Under the pieces are notes generated by a model. It was not told the DNA's origin. It saw only the letters and a program-made list of their open reading frames with translations, and searched no databases. A stretch of DNA of 18,991 bases from Anaerolineae bacterium. Its GTDB lineage: Bacteria; Chloroflexota; Anaerolineae; Aggregatilineales; Phototrophicaceae. The stretch is taken from the NCBI GenBank assembly GCA_015492875.1, contig WGEI01000076.1:1-18991 (forward strand). The letters are read 5' to 3'. Of this stretch, positions 1 to 8,025 are shown piece by piece. Both the position numbers and the translations under genes were made by a program. Numbering within the stretch: the first letter of the stretch is position 1; the number at the start of each line of letters is the position of its first letter.

Positions 1-2
1 GT

Positions 3-1529
3 TTAGTAGAGCGTATCCCTTACCGTGCTGGCACGGCCTATCTGGATGACCGCTACCAGCAAATCTATATCGTGCGCACGGCGGAAGGGCTGGAAGGCGA
101 TGAGGCCAAGCCGCGCCGTTTAACCAGCGAAGACACAAACCATACCCCACCGCAATGGTCGCCAGATGGAGCATATATCTACACATCGCGCGCTAAAGAC
201 CCCGAAGCAGATGAACCGTTCCGCCACTCGCGCTTATGGCGCGTACACGTTGAGAATGGCACTGGTGAGTTTGTGCTGGATACCGAAGCGCCTATCAGCG
301 ATATGATGCCACGTATTTCGCATGATGGGCGTTATGTGGCCTTTGCGCGGGTACAGTTGCCACTGGATTCCCTCACGAAAGTGATGGCTTTGCCGCTGGA
401 TGGGGGCGAACCACTCGCATTAAACACAGAAATTGACCGCTCTCCTGCGGGTTATGATTGGATGAGCGATGGCAAATTAGCGCTCAATGTGCTGAATTAT
501 GGCGATACAGCCCTCTATCATAGTGACCCTGTGAGTGGCGGCTATGAACAGCGCTTTACTGGCCGCATGGTTATGGAAGATTTTGACGTGGCGGCAGATG
601 GCGGCGTCGCCTTTGTGGGCAGCACGCCAGAAAACCCGTGTGAATTATATTGGTTGCCCGCTGGCGCAGATAAACCGCAGCAACTCACCGATTTTAACCA
701 GCCGCTACTGGATGAAGTCTATGTTCAGCCAGTACAGGAAGTGCGCTACCAATCCCCCAACGGCGAAGTACAGGGGTGGTACATCTTGCCAGTTGGGTAT
801 GAAGAGGGGCAAAAATATCCCTTAGCGCTCAACATACACGGTGGGCCGCATGGCATGTGGGGGCCAAGTACGCGGACTATGTGGCATGAATGGCAAGTAC
901 ATGCGGCTAGCGGGTACGTGGTGTTCTACTGCAACCCGCGAGGCAGTACAGGCTATGGCGAAAAGTTCATCCAAGCGCTTCATGCCGATTGGGGTGACGT
1001 GGCGTTTAAGGATATTATGGCCGGTGTCGATACCCTACTAGAGCGCTTCGACTTTATCAATGAATCGCGGATGGCGGTCACCGGCGGCTCATATGGAGGG
1101 TATATGACTGCGTGGGTTGTCGGGCATACCGAGCGCTTCAAAGCAGCTGTAACACAGCGCGGCGTCTATAACCTAGTGGCGTTTTACGGCGTGACAGATG
1201 TCCCCATTCTCATTTCGGACTCATTCGATACTGAGCCATGGGAAGACCCGCAGAAGCTATGGGAACATTCACCACTGGCTTATGCCCATAACATCACAAC
1301 GCCATTACTGATTATTCACGCTGAAAACGATTTCCGCGTGCCTATCTCTGAAGCGGAACAGCTCTTCGCTATCGTACGTAGAACGGGTAAAGCCCCTGTC
1401 AAATTCTTGCGTTACCCGCGTGATGGGCATGAACTCAGCCGTAGCGGAGAGCCAAAACACCGCGCCAGCCGTTTGAGCGAAATGGTGGCATGGTTTGACC
1501 AGTATTGCCAAATAGAAGAGGAAGCTTAA
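3..1529 (+). CDS. S9 family serine peptidase (prolyl oligopeptidase / acylaminoacyl-peptidase type), 5' end missing
   Basis: The frame is open back to the left edge, so the gene is cut there; the GTG at 72 is only an internal codon, because the residues before it continue the family-like sequence without a stop. The N-terminal half is beta-propeller-like (repeated WSPDG and SHDGRY blades). The C-terminal half is an alpha/beta hydrolase: oxyanion segment HGGPHGMWG, nucleophile motif GGSYGGYM with Ser about residue 340 counted from the GTG at 72, Asp about 420 in AENDFRVP and His about 453 in RDGHE. That gives the full Ser-Asp-His triad. About 508 residues are visible; S9C enzymes usually have 600-700, so roughly 100-200 residues are missing. 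It likely removes N-acylated residues or dipeptides from peptides in the cytoplasm. The stop overlaps the stop of the convergent marR-like gene by 4 bp. No terminator is visible between them. Confidence 0.93.
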   Translation, partial: LVERIPYRAGTAYLDDRYQQIYIVRTAEGLEGDEAKPRRLTSEDTNHTPPQWSPDGAYIYTSRAKDPEADEPFRHSRLWRVHVENGTGEFVLDTEAPISDMMPRISHDGRYVAFARVQLPLDSLTKVMALPLDGGEPLALNTEIDRSPAGYDWMSDGKLALNVLNYGDTALYHSDPVSGGYEQRFTGRMVMEDFDVAADGGVAFVGSTPENPCELYWLPAGADKPQQLTDFNQPLLDEVYVQPVQEVRYQSPNGEVQGWYILPVGYEEGQKYPLALNIHGGPHGMWGPSTRTMWHEWQVHAASGYVVFYCNPRGSTGYGEKFIQALHADWGDVAFKDIMAGVDTLLERFDFINESRMAVTGGSYGGYMTAWVVGHTERFKAAVTQRGVYNLVAFYGVTDVPILISDSFDTEPWEDPQKLWEHSPLAYAHNITTPLLIIHAENDFRVPISEAEQLFAIVRRTGKAPVKFLRYPRDGHELSRSGEPKHRASRLSEMVAWFDQYCQIEEEA

Positions 1530-1990
1530 TCGCCAGTAGCAAGCGCCATCAGGACAATGCGGCTGTAATGCGTCACTTTGTCAATGATGTCTCGGCGTTC
1601 TTCTTCAGGTAGCATTTGCAGCACAATTTGCACCTGCCCCATTAGGGTTTGTTGAACAGCATCGAAACGGGCGCGCCCATCTTCGGTGAGCACTACGAGG
1701 ACGGAGCGCCCGTCTTCGCTACTACGCTCTCGACGAACGAGAGGCGGCTTCGTTTGCGAAAGGCGCTTCACCAGCCCACTCATGGTGGCGTTGCTGAGAT
1801 GGTGCTCGCGGGCAATTTGGCCAATAGGGCAACTCCCGCCATGATCATACAAGGTGCGGAGGACGAAAAACTGTGGCGGGGTTAAATTATGGCGCATGAG
1901 ATGGGCGGCTAGACGTTTCTCCGCATCGGAGACAATCTGCAATAGCAGCGTCCAGACCGCGCTGACATCTTGCTCCAGGTTATCAGTCAT
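1526..1990 (-). CDS. MarR family winged-helix transcriptional regulator
   Basis: A 154-residue protein with the MarR layout: N-terminal dimerisation helix, recognition helix region SNATMSGLVKRL, wing with ERSSEDGRSVLVVLTEDGR (the typical DxRxxxxxLT signature), then C-terminal dimerisation helices. I chose the ATG at 1990, which has GAAGG about 5 nt upstream; a GTG at 2002 would add four residues. The ligand and target genes cannot be told from sequence. The gene has its own promoter-like sequence upstream and converges on the peptidase gene. MarR proteins often regulate themselves, but I see no clear palindrome over this promoter. Confidence 0.9.
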   Translation of the reverse strand: MTDNLEQDVSAVWTLLLQIVSDAEKRLAAHLMRHNLTPPQFFVLRTLYDHGGSCPIGQIAREHHLSNATMSGLVKRLSQTKPPLVRRERSSEDGRSVLVVLTEDGRARFDAVQQTLMGQVQIVLQMLPEEERRDIIDKVTHYSRIVLMALATGD

Positions 1991-2035
1991 GGATGCCTTC
2001 ACTCTCAGTTGTAGCGGCGACTTCTGTGTGGATTA

Positions 2036-2064
2036 AGTGTAAAGCGAAGTGGCGGTTATGTAAA
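2036..2064 (-). promoter_or_regulatory. Putative sigma70-type promoter of the marR-like gene
   Basis: On the minus strand TTTACA (2059-2064) and TACACT (2036-2041) are separated by exactly 17 bp, about 45 nt before the ATG at 1990. The match is 5/6 and 4/6 to the consensus. Read by eye only. Confidence 0.45.
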
Positions 2065-2075
2065 CAAACTCGTAG

Positions 2076-2112
2076 CAAAAACAGTAGGGCGAGGGACTAA
2101 ATTCCCCCGCCC
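2076..2112 (-). terminator. Rho-independent terminator of the IDH/IMDH-like gene
   Basis: On the minus strand, right after the stop of the dehydrogenase gene, GGGCGGGGGA (2112-2103) pairs with TCCCTCGCCC (2096-2087) over 10 bp with one G-U pair and a 6-nt loop. TACTGTTTTTG follows. The position fits termination before the marR-like gene's own promoter. Confidence 0.75.
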
Positions 2113-2130
2113 GCTTCAGTTTGGCACAGT

Positions 2131-3210
2131 TTAGCCAAGCGCATCCCAAACTTCCAGCTTGCCTTTAACACGGCGAATAACCTCATCGGTGAATTCGCTG
2201 GTTGTGGCTTGACCGTGCAAATCTGGCGTGCGCACGCCATCATAGACTGCTTCTAGTGTCGCCTCGTAAATAGCGCGGCTGGCCTTTGAGGCCGCATCAT
2301 TACCAACATAACGGAGCACAGCAGCGCCAGCCAAAATCATCGCCATAGGATTGGCGATATTCTTCCCTTGTAGGCTGGGCGCTGTGCCATGCGGCGCTTC
2401 GGTGAGGGCGACTTTGACATTAAAATCATCGTCCATGCTGAAAATGATGGACTCTGCGCCAGCAATCGTACCAAACATCTTCAGCACTAAGTCGCTCAGT
2501 GTGTCGCCATCGCGATTTAAGGCGGGGATGACGAGCGGCTCGCCAGTCGTCTCTAGCAGCAGCGCGTAGGTGGCATCAATCAGCTGTGGGTTATAGCGGA
2601 CATCAGGATAACGCTCGGCGGCAGCATCTAGCTCTTCCTTCAACATTCCTTCATATACTGGGCTGACGGTATATTTGGGGCCGCCGAAAACAGTCGCTTG
2701 TGTACGACGCGCATAACGGAACGTAAATTCCGCCACCGCACGACACACGCGACGTGAGAGCTTGCGGGTACTATAGGCAACTTCGTCCAACCCTTCTCCC
2801 TCGCGCCATTCTTTGGCGTTATAAGCGCCATCTACTGCCATACGCACAACAGCAATTGGCGAATGTACGCCGGCGACAGTGCGCACAGTGGGAATGCGGC
2901 GTCCAGTGCGCAGGATGATTTGGGCTTCGAGCAGCTCACGTAGCAAAGCGTTGGGACTGCCGACATCGTCAGGGTCGCCAGGGGTAATCGTGGCGGCTTT
3001 GATACCTAAGCCCGTTTCTTTAATGCGGGCAGCAGCCTCGTGAACAACGCCGTTGTTTGTTTTACGGCGATTTTCAAGCGAGAGGTCATAGGTTTCAAAG
3101 TCAATATTGGGAACGCGGATAACATCCGGGTCTAAAACACGCAGGGCTTCATCCAACAGTTCTTGGCCAGTTTGGTCGCCCTGAAGAACGACAATGGTTC
3201 GTTTGCTCAC
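2131..3210 (-). CDS. Isocitrate/isopropylmalate dehydrogenase-family protein (divergent)
   Basis: A 359-residue protein of the metal-dependent beta-decarboxylating dehydrogenase family. Seen: N-terminal GDQTGQE (family GDGIGPE), S85-P-N87 with R91 and R101/R104 (substrate-binding Ser, Asn, Arg), Tyr130, Lys179, D212, and D236/D240 in NRDGDTLSD (metal-binding aspartates). The NAD-loop signature is HGTAPSLQGKNIANPMA at about 274-290. Ser279-Leu280 occupy the place where NADP-dependent isocitrate dehydrogenases have Lys-Tyr, which argues for NAD or an unusual preference (inference). The usual RENTEGLY loop is replaced by R123-M-A-V-D-G-A-Y130, so the substrate may be neither isocitrate nor isopropylmalate. 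The ATG at 3210 has GAGGAT about 9 nt upstream. It is a single-gene unit with a promoter and a terminator. Family assignment is firm; substrate is unknown. Confidence 0.85.
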   Translation of the reverse strand: MSKRTIVVLQGDQTGQELLDEALRVLDPDVIRVPNIDFETYDLSLENRRKTNNGVVHEAAARIKETGLGIKAATITPGDPDDVGSPNALLRELLEAQIILRTGRRIPTVRTVAGVHSPIAVVRMAVDGAYNAKEWREGEGLDEVAYSTRKLSRRVCRAVAEFTFRYARRTQATVFGGPKYTVSPVYEGMLKEELDAAAERYPDVRYNPQLIDATYALLLETTGEPLVIPALNRDGDTLSDLVLKMFGTIAGAESIIFSMDDDFNVKVALTEAPHGTAPSLQGKNIANPMAMILAGAAVLRYVGNDAASKASRAIYEATLEAVYDGVRTPDLHGQATTSEFTDEVIRRVKGKLEVWDALG

Positions 3211-3254
3211 AGTTAATCCTCAAGATGCTCACTCGGTGGAAACAGAACGGGCGT

Positions 3255-3283
3255 ATTCTATCGAAGTATTGTCCAATTTTGAA
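3255..3283 (-). promoter_or_regulatory. Putative promoter of the IDH/IMDH-like gene
   Basis: On the minus strand TTCAAA (3283-3278) and TAGAAT (3260-3255) are 17 bp apart, about 45 nt before the start codon at 3210. Match 4/6 and 5/6. Confidence 0.4.
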
Positions 3284-3333
3284 TAGTTAGCCCTTGAAAC
3301 GAATAAGCCTATGGCATTACACAAATAATTACT

Positions 3334-3362
3334 TTGCGTCGCTAAATAATTTGGGATAAAAT
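3334..3362 (+). promoter_or_regulatory. Putative promoter of the radical SAM gene
   Basis: TTGCGT (3334-3339) and TAAAAT (3357-3362) with a 17-bp spacer. Transcription would begin near 3369, giving a leader of about 99 nt whose 5' end carries the anti-Shine-Dalgarno segment described next. The -35 match is poor (3/6). Confidence 0.35.
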
Positions 3363-3375
3363 AAATCGCATCGTC

Positions 3376-3467
3376 TAGCCTCCCGGCATCTACCGCGAAG
3401 CGTATGGTGACAGTCGGAGTGAATATTCCGATTAAACATTTAGCGGTTTAGTTTTAGGAGGCTAAAC
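3376..3467 (+). promoter_or_regulatory. Candidate structured 5' leader that can sequester the ribosome binding site
   Basis: TAGCCTCC (3376-3383) is the exact complement of GGAGGCTA (3457-3464), which contains the whole Shine-Dalgarno sequence of the radical SAM gene. A competing hairpin pairs GTTTAG (3446-3451) with CTAAAC (3462-3467), putting the Shine-Dalgarno in a 10-nt loop. A third small hairpin TCGGA/TCCGA lies between them (about 3414-3431). The two long pairings share 3462-3464 and so exclude each other, as in a translational switch. I do not recognise a known riboswitch class, and the function is inferred from complementarity alone. Confidence 0.5.
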
Positions 3468-4733
3468 ATGAGCGAACAACAAAGGCCGTATAAGCGCGAT
3501 TTGTACCGTTTCCCATGGTCATCCAATGACAATCCGATTGGCTGGCTAGAGGTTACGGACAAATGCAATATCTATTGTCGCGGGTGCTACCGTATTAACG
3601 GCTTGGCTGGTCATAAAACGCTCGCGCAAATTAAAGAAGAAATTGACCTGCTACAGGAATGGCGTAACTGTGATAATATCTCCATCGCTGGCGGCGAACC
3701 CCTGATTCATCCCAACATTTTAGACATTATTTCATACATTCGAGAACGTGGGATGAAGCCCCATATTTTGACGAACGGCGTCGCCCTAGAGCGCAACCCG
3801 GATTTACTAAAAGACTTAAAGCGGGCTGGCGCTGTTGGCCTGACATTCCATGTTGATAGCGAGCAAAATCGCCCACATTGGAAAAACAAGACAGAAATAG
3901 AACTCAACGAACTTCGCTTAAAATACGCGCGGATGGTGGCAGAAGTTGGCGGGCTATTTGTCAACTTTGGCATGACGGTTTACCCAACCAATTATGACCA
4001 AATCCCGGAAGTGGTGCGTTGGGCAAACAAGCATATCGACATTGTGCACGGGTTAGTTTTCATCACTTTCCGTGGCGCGGTGAACGACGGCAGCTTTAAC
4101 TATTTCGTCAATGGCCAACGCATCCAGCCAGAAGTATCTTATATGGCGGATAGTGACGAAGAGTTCCATGTCACATCAAAAGATGTTTATGCCAAAATTC
4201 AATCAGCACACCCGCACTACGATGCAGCGGCTTATTTAGGCGGGACAGCATCGCATACCCGCATGACTTGGCTAGTGGCGGCACAAGTTGGGCGTAAGGG
4301 GAAGATGTACGGCTCAATTGGGCCGAAGACAATGGAAATGGTGCAAACCGTTTACCACTGGTGGAATGGGCGCTATATGGTGTACAAGCGCAGCCACAAA
4401 CTGACAAAACTCGCCATTTTCCTCAGCCTATTTGATAAAAACATGCGCAAAGCCACCGCTGCATTTTTCAAAGATATACTGCGCAACCCTTTACGACTTT
4501 TCCGCCGCACTTATATCCAAACTATCGGCATTGTTCAAGGACCTGACATGCTGGAAGATGGCAGTTCCGATATGTGTGAGAGTTGCCCAGATATGACCGT
4601 ATGGGAAGGTAAGCTGGTCTACTCTTGCCGTATGGATGAATGGCGGAAATATGGCAATTACGTCATCGCTCAAAGAACAGAGGATGAACCGCAAGTCGCG
4701 CCGATTGCCGATATAGAAGCCCAGAAGAACTAA
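3468..4733 (+). CDS. Radical SAM enzyme of unknown substrate
   Basis: A 421-residue protein with the radical SAM [4Fe-4S] motif C33-x3-C37-x2-C40, GGEP at 75-78 (SAM amino-group contact) and a TIM-barrel-like order of strands up to about residue 200. A C-terminal cluster C370-x2-C373-x13-C387 could hold an auxiliary iron-sulfur cluster. Residues 310-355 are basic and hydrophobic and might touch a membrane. The overall look recalls the MoaA/NifB/PqqE-like superfamily, and loosely enzymes acting on lipids, but I cannot name the reaction. The ATG at 3468 follows the strong Shine-Dalgarno AGGAGG at 3456-3461. It stands alone between its own promoter and terminator, so neighbours do not help. Family membership is certain; function is not. 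Confidence 0.88.
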   Translation: MSEQQRPYKRDLYRFPWSSNDNPIGWLEVTDKCNIYCRGCYRINGLAGHKTLAQIKEEIDLLQEWRNCDNISIAGGEPLIHPNILDIISYIRERGMKPHILTNGVALERNPDLLKDLKRAGAVGLTFHVDSEQNRPHWKNKTEIELNELRLKYARMVAEVGGLFVNFGMTVYPTNYDQIPEVVRWANKHIDIVHGLVFITFRGAVNDGSFNYFVNGQRIQPEVSYMADSDEEFHVTSKDVYAKIQSAHPHYDAAAYLGGTASHTRMTWLVAAQVGRKGKMYGSIGPKTMEMVQTVYHWWNGRYMVYKRSHKLTKLAIFLSLFDKNMRKATAAFFKDILRNPLRLFRRTYIQTIGIVQGPDMLEDGSSDMCESCPDMTVWEGKLVYSCRMDEWRKYGNYVIAQRTEDEPQVAPIADIEAQKN

Positions 4734-4754
4734 GCAACATTTTCGAGCCTGACG

Positions 4755-4790
4755 AACAGCCTTTGTCCGATGGCGGAGGCTGTTTTGTTT
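4755..4790 (+). terminator. Rho-independent terminator after the radical SAM gene
   Basis: AACAGCCT (4755-4762) pairs with AGGCTGTT (4777-4784). Pairing continues inward with G-U pairs to a CGAT loop, about 13 bp in all, followed by TTTTGTTT. Confidence 0.85.
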
Positions 4791-4903
4791 GAGAGTTGCT
4801 CCAATGAATGACGATTCGCCAACGATAAGCAGCCAATTCTAGCCCTATGCGGTAGAATATGGCACAATCAGAAGGGTGTGGATTACTGATAGGAACAGTG
4901 AAG

Positions 4904-5947
4904 ATGCACAAACGAGGATTATTAACCACCCTATTATTGCTCTTAGCGCTCGTATTTAGCTGGAATTTTGTGGCGGCTCAAGGTGAATGGGCTATCGATT
5001 ATGCCTTTTTCGCTTGCGAGGATAAATTTGTCATTGAATTCAGCGGGATTATGCCGAGCGGTTATGATATTTACTGGCAGGGCTTCGGCGATGCCGCCGC
5101 AAGCACCCCGCTGACGGCGGTAAGGCGAGTTGAGGTTAATGGTGATTTCGCCGTTAGTGACCAAGCAGCCTATAACAACGGCACAACGTTCACACCGGGG
5201 CAATTGGCTAGCGTCAGCATTAAAGTGGCGCGGGAGAATAACCCTGATGATACTCTGTTCACCGATACCTCTACGGATATTTTCGATGGATGTGTCGAAC
5301 CTAGCAGCCCACAAGCGGGCACAGCAGCGCTCACGGGGCAAGCTGGCGAACCCACTGAATTCGTCCATTCTGGTATCTTCACGCCAGATGGGGGCTTTTT
5401 GAATGACCGCCCAGTATTTCAGCCAGAACCAGTGGTTCAGATTGGTGCACGCCCCAGCGAAACGGCGATAGAGGCTGAACTGCCGGGGCGTTCACGCGAT
5501 GCTGGCCTAATTTTTGCCGAGTGCAACGATTATCCTTTAGCAGACCCTGGCTTGCTCTTCGATACTGACCCGCTACAAGTGTTCTGGTCATGGTTCGCGG
5601 CGACGCCAGAATTGGTGCAAGAGCATATTGCCCATGCCCAATACCAAGTTACGCTGAACGGTTGGTTTTTGCCTAATGTGCAGGTGAGCGAAATTCAGTT
5701 CCGTGATGGCGATTACTGGGTGTTCTACACGGCTGACTTAGGCAACGCATGGAAGCCCGGTGATTATAATATCGGTTTCAAACTAGAATGGGATGAGCCT
5801 ATCAGCGATGGTTATGATGAGTTTGGGCCGGGTACGGAAAATGAGCGTATTGAAAGTGGGTGTGACTTCACAATTGAGCGCAATCCGTGGAATATCGAAA
5901 TTATTCATACCCAACCGACTATACCGCTACAAATTCCACCGCCATAA
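4904..5947 (+). CDS. Exported protein of unknown function
   Basis: A 347-residue protein that I do not recognise. From the ATG at 4904 it begins with a clear signal peptide: MHKR, a long Leu-rich core and a likely cleavage after VAA near residue 26. There is no lipobox Cys. An upstream in-frame ATG at 4859 would bury the signal peptide 15 residues in, so I prefer 4904, which has AGGAA about 8 nt upstream. The mature part is acidic and aromatic. Four cysteines (in ACEDKF, DGCVEP, ECNDYP and SGCDFT) could form two disulfides. The two Cys-containing halves, each rich in beta-strand-like residues, may be two Ig-like or similar beta domains (inference). It ends with Pro-rich residues, has no C-terminal membrane anchor, and is followed by a terminator. 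Confidence 0.8.
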   Translation: MHKRGLLTTLLLLLALVFSWNFVAAQGEWAIDYAFFACEDKFVIEFSGIMPSGYDIYWQGFGDAAASTPLTAVRRVEVNGDFAVSDQAAYNNGTTFTPGQLASVSIKVARENNPDDTLFTDTSTDIFDGCVEPSSPQAGTAALTGQAGEPTEFVHSGIFTPDGGFLNDRPVFQPEPVVQIGARPSETAIEAELPGRSRDAGLIFAECNDYPLADPGLLFDTDPLQVFWSWFAATPELVQEHIAHAQYQVTLNGWFLPNVQVSEIQFRDGDYWVFYTADLGNAWKPGDYNIGFKLEWDEPISDGYDEFGPGTENERIESGCDFTIERNPWNIEIIHTQPTIPLQIPPP

Positions 5948-5970
5948 CACATCCAATATGGGCAAACTAT

Positions 5971-5998
5971 GGGGCGTGCACAATCCCACGCCCCTTTT
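5971..5998 (+). terminator. Rho-independent terminator or attenuator between the exported-protein gene and rsmG
   Basis: GGGGCGTG (5971-5978) pairs perfectly with CACGCCCC (5987-5994) around an 8-nt loop, followed by TTTTC. It lies 23 nt after the upstream stop and only 19 nt before the rsmG start. It also argues against an rsmG start at 5969. Confidence 0.7.
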
Positions 5999-6016
5999 CA
6001 ATACAGCAAAGGTGCT

Positions 6017-6727
6017 ATGTTGGATTTGAAACAATTAGCTGCCGATTTATTTGGCATCACGCTAACAGATGAACAACTTGAGCAGTTTGATACCTATACC
6101 TGCGAGTTACTAGAATGGAATGAGAAAATCAACCTGACGGCTATCAAAACGCCGCAAGAGGTGCTCGTGCGCCATCATCTCGATTCCCTATCAATCGTAT
6201 TGGGGGCGGAGATACACCCTAACACGCGGGTGATTGATGTGGGTACAGGTGCAGGCTTCCCTGGCTTGGCGCTCAAAATTGCTTATCCTGAGCTAGATGT
6301 CACATTGCTAGAAGCAACAGGTAAAAAAGTGAAGTTTCTGGAGCATGTCATCGCTAGCTTAGGGCTACAGGGTGTGCGGGGGCTTCATGCACGGGCGGAA
6401 GAAGCGGGTCATATGCCCGACCAACGCGGGCAATATCATCTTGTGTTAGCGCGGGCAGTAGCACGGTTGCCGGCGTTATGCGAATATATGCTTCCGCTGG
6501 CGAAAGTGGGCGGGCGTTGCATCGCGATGAAAGGCGCGACTGCGTTCGAAGAAGTAGAAATGTCTATAGAGGCGTTGCGTATTCTTGGCGGGCGCGTGGA
6601 TGATGTCGTAGAGGTGAAGCTGCCAACCGTGGATGAACCCCATTGGCTAATTTTAATTGACAAATTGCGAGAAACACCAGCACCCTACCCCCGCAAGCCC
6701 GGCACACCGACGCGCAAGCCCTTATAA
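6017..6727 (+). CDS. rsmG: 16S rRNA (guanine-N7) methyltransferase RsmG (GidB)
   Basis: RsmG methylates N7 of G527 (E. coli numbering) in the 16S rRNA 530 loop using SAM. The 236-residue protein shows the family pattern: an N-terminal helical part with LLEWNEKINLTAI, SAM motif I DVGTGAGFPG at about 74-83, acidic LLEATGKKVKFL, an LARAV segment and the characteristic basic tail ending PRKPGTPTRKPL. The ATG at 6017 has AAAGG 4 nt upstream. A longer in-frame start at 5969 would run through the terminator hairpin and adds non-family residues, so I reject it. Loss of this enzyme gives low-level streptomycin resistance in several bacteria (known for the family). Its own promoter is not evident. Confidence 0.95.
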   Translation: MLDLKQLAADLFGITLTDEQLEQFDTYTCELLEWNEKINLTAIKTPQEVLVRHHLDSLSIVLGAEIHPNTRVIDVGTGAGFPGLALKIAYPELDVTLLEATGKKVKFLEHVIASLGLQGVRGLHARAEEAGHMPDQRGQYHLVLARAVARLPALCEYMLPLAKVGGRCIAMKGATAFEEVEMSIEALRILGGRVDDVVEVKLPTVDEPHWLILIDKLRETPAPYPRKPGTPTRKPL

Positions 6728-6732
6728 TACGC

Positions 6733-6761
6733 TTGTGCAGATATGTAAGCGTTGTTATGAT
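6733..6761 (+). promoter_or_regulatory. Putative promoter of the CNNM/CBS protein gene
   Basis: TTGTGC (6733-6738) and TATGAT (6756-6761) are 17 bp apart, about 35 nt before the start codon. A perfect TATAAT at 6723-6728, overlapping the rsmG stop, has no matching -35. Confidence 0.4.
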
Positions 6762-6796
6762 TAGATGCACACATCGTATACGGAAAAACTGACACC

Positions 6797-7981
6797 ATGA
6801 ACCTACTGCTACAAAACATTGTTAGTTTTGCACCTGTTGACCCCAATACCGCGACAGAAGGGTCTATAGGTGGGTTATTGTTGTACATTGCTCTCGCCTT
6901 AGGCGTTTCATTCCTGTGCTCTATTTGGGAAGCCGTGATTTTATCAACATCGGTCTCCCATATCGAAGTTCTAGTGCAAGAAGGGAGGCGGGCTGGTCGC
7001 ATAATGGAGAAATTGCGCGAAAATGTTGACCAGCCAATCGCAGCCATCTTAACACTGAACACTATCGCCCATACCGTTGGCGCGGCAGGCGCAGGGGCAC
7101 AGGCCACAGCGGTATTTGGCAATGAATTTTTCGGCCTCATCTCCGCAATTCTCACGCTGCTCATCCTTATATTCTCGGAAATTATCCCTAAAACGCTAGG
7201 AGCGGTTTATTGGAGGCAGCTGATGCCGTTCACGGCGTATACCGTGCGCGGGCTAGTATTATCGATCTACCCCGCTGTTTGGGCTTTCAATTGGCTCACG
7301 CGCTTATTGACGCCCAAAGAAGAACGACCAACGATCACCCGTGAAGAGTTGGAAGCATTGGCACATAAGGGCGCGCTTGAGGGCAATCTTGAAGAAGAAG
7401 AGAACCGTATTCTGAGCAATTTGTTCAGTTTAAGCGATGTACCCATCAGCAATATCATGACACCGCGTACGGTGGTTTTAGCGCTACAGGAAGATATGAC
7501 CATCGGTGATGTAATTGCACGGCATCGCATTTTGCCCTATTCGCGCATTCCTGTTTATAGCCAAACTGCCGATGATACAAAGGCCTATGTTCTACGGCAT
7601 GAAGTCCTCTCAAATGCAGCGGCAGACCGCATGGAGTTGACCTTGAAGGAAATAGCAAGGCCGCTACATGCCGTGCCAGAGACCAATACAGTCGCGCAAG
7701 TGCTGGAAGAGTTCATCACCCGTAAAGACCACATGTTCCTCGTTTTCGATGAATTTGGGGGCATGTCCGGCATTATCACTTTAGAAGATGCGTTGGAATC
7801 TTTGTTAGGTGTGGAAATCACTGATGAGTCTGACCTCGTTGAAGATTTGCGAGAGATGGCGCGCCAGCGTTATGAGCGCCAAACGGCACTCTTGCGCCAA
7901 TTGGGCGGTTTAGAAGAACAGGGCGAAGTCACTTCTCCTCCATCAGAAGGCGCTGAAAATCCTCCTGAGGATACAGATTGA
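6797..7981 (+). CDS. CNNM-type transmembrane (DUF21) protein with paired CBS domains
   Basis: A 394-residue membrane protein of the hemolysin C / CNNM group, thought to export or regulate Mg2+ or Co2+ (family knowledge). The DUF21 part (about 25-170) has membrane segments near 25-45, 85-105, 110-130 and 145-168, with the conserved FSEIIPKTLG at about 126-135. A CBS pair follows (about 213-340): NIMTPRTVV begins the first CBS and HMFLVFDEFGGMSGIITLEDALE is the classic second-CBS core. The usual C-terminal CorC_HlyC domain is missing: after about residue 345 there is only a charged, Pro/Glu-rich tail of roughly 50 residues. It appears to be transcribed from its own promoter. Confidence 0.92.
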   Translation: MNLLLQNIVSFAPVDPNTATEGSIGGLLLYIALALGVSFLCSIWEAVILSTSVSHIEVLVQEGRRAGRIMEKLRENVDQPIAAILTLNTIAHTVGAAGAGAQATAVFGNEFFGLISAILTLLILIFSEIIPKTLGAVYWRQLMPFTAYTVRGLVLSIYPAVWAFNWLTRLLTPKEERPTITREELEALAHKGALEGNLEEEENRILSNLFSLSDVPISNIMTPRTVVLALQEDMTIGDVIARHRILPYSRIPVYSQTADDTKAYVLRHEVLSNAAADRMELTLKEIARPLHAVPETNTVAQVLEEFITRKDHMFLVFDEFGGMSGIITLEDALESLLGVEITDESDLVEDLREMARQRYERQTALLRQLGGLEEQGEVTSPPSEGAENPPEDTD

Positions 7982-8025
7982 GGAGATATAACAGGAATTT
8001 CATAAAATAACAAACTAAAAACCAA

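Noticed and set aside
4859..4903. ATG at 4859 as start of the exported protein
   Set aside because: It would place 15 residues before a clear signal peptide; the ATG at 4904 gives a normal one and a Shine-Dalgarno.
5969..6016. Longer N-terminus of RsmG from an ATG at 5969
   Set aside because: It would translate the terminator hairpin, has no good Shine-Dalgarno, and adds residues unlike the family; the ATG at 6017 fits.
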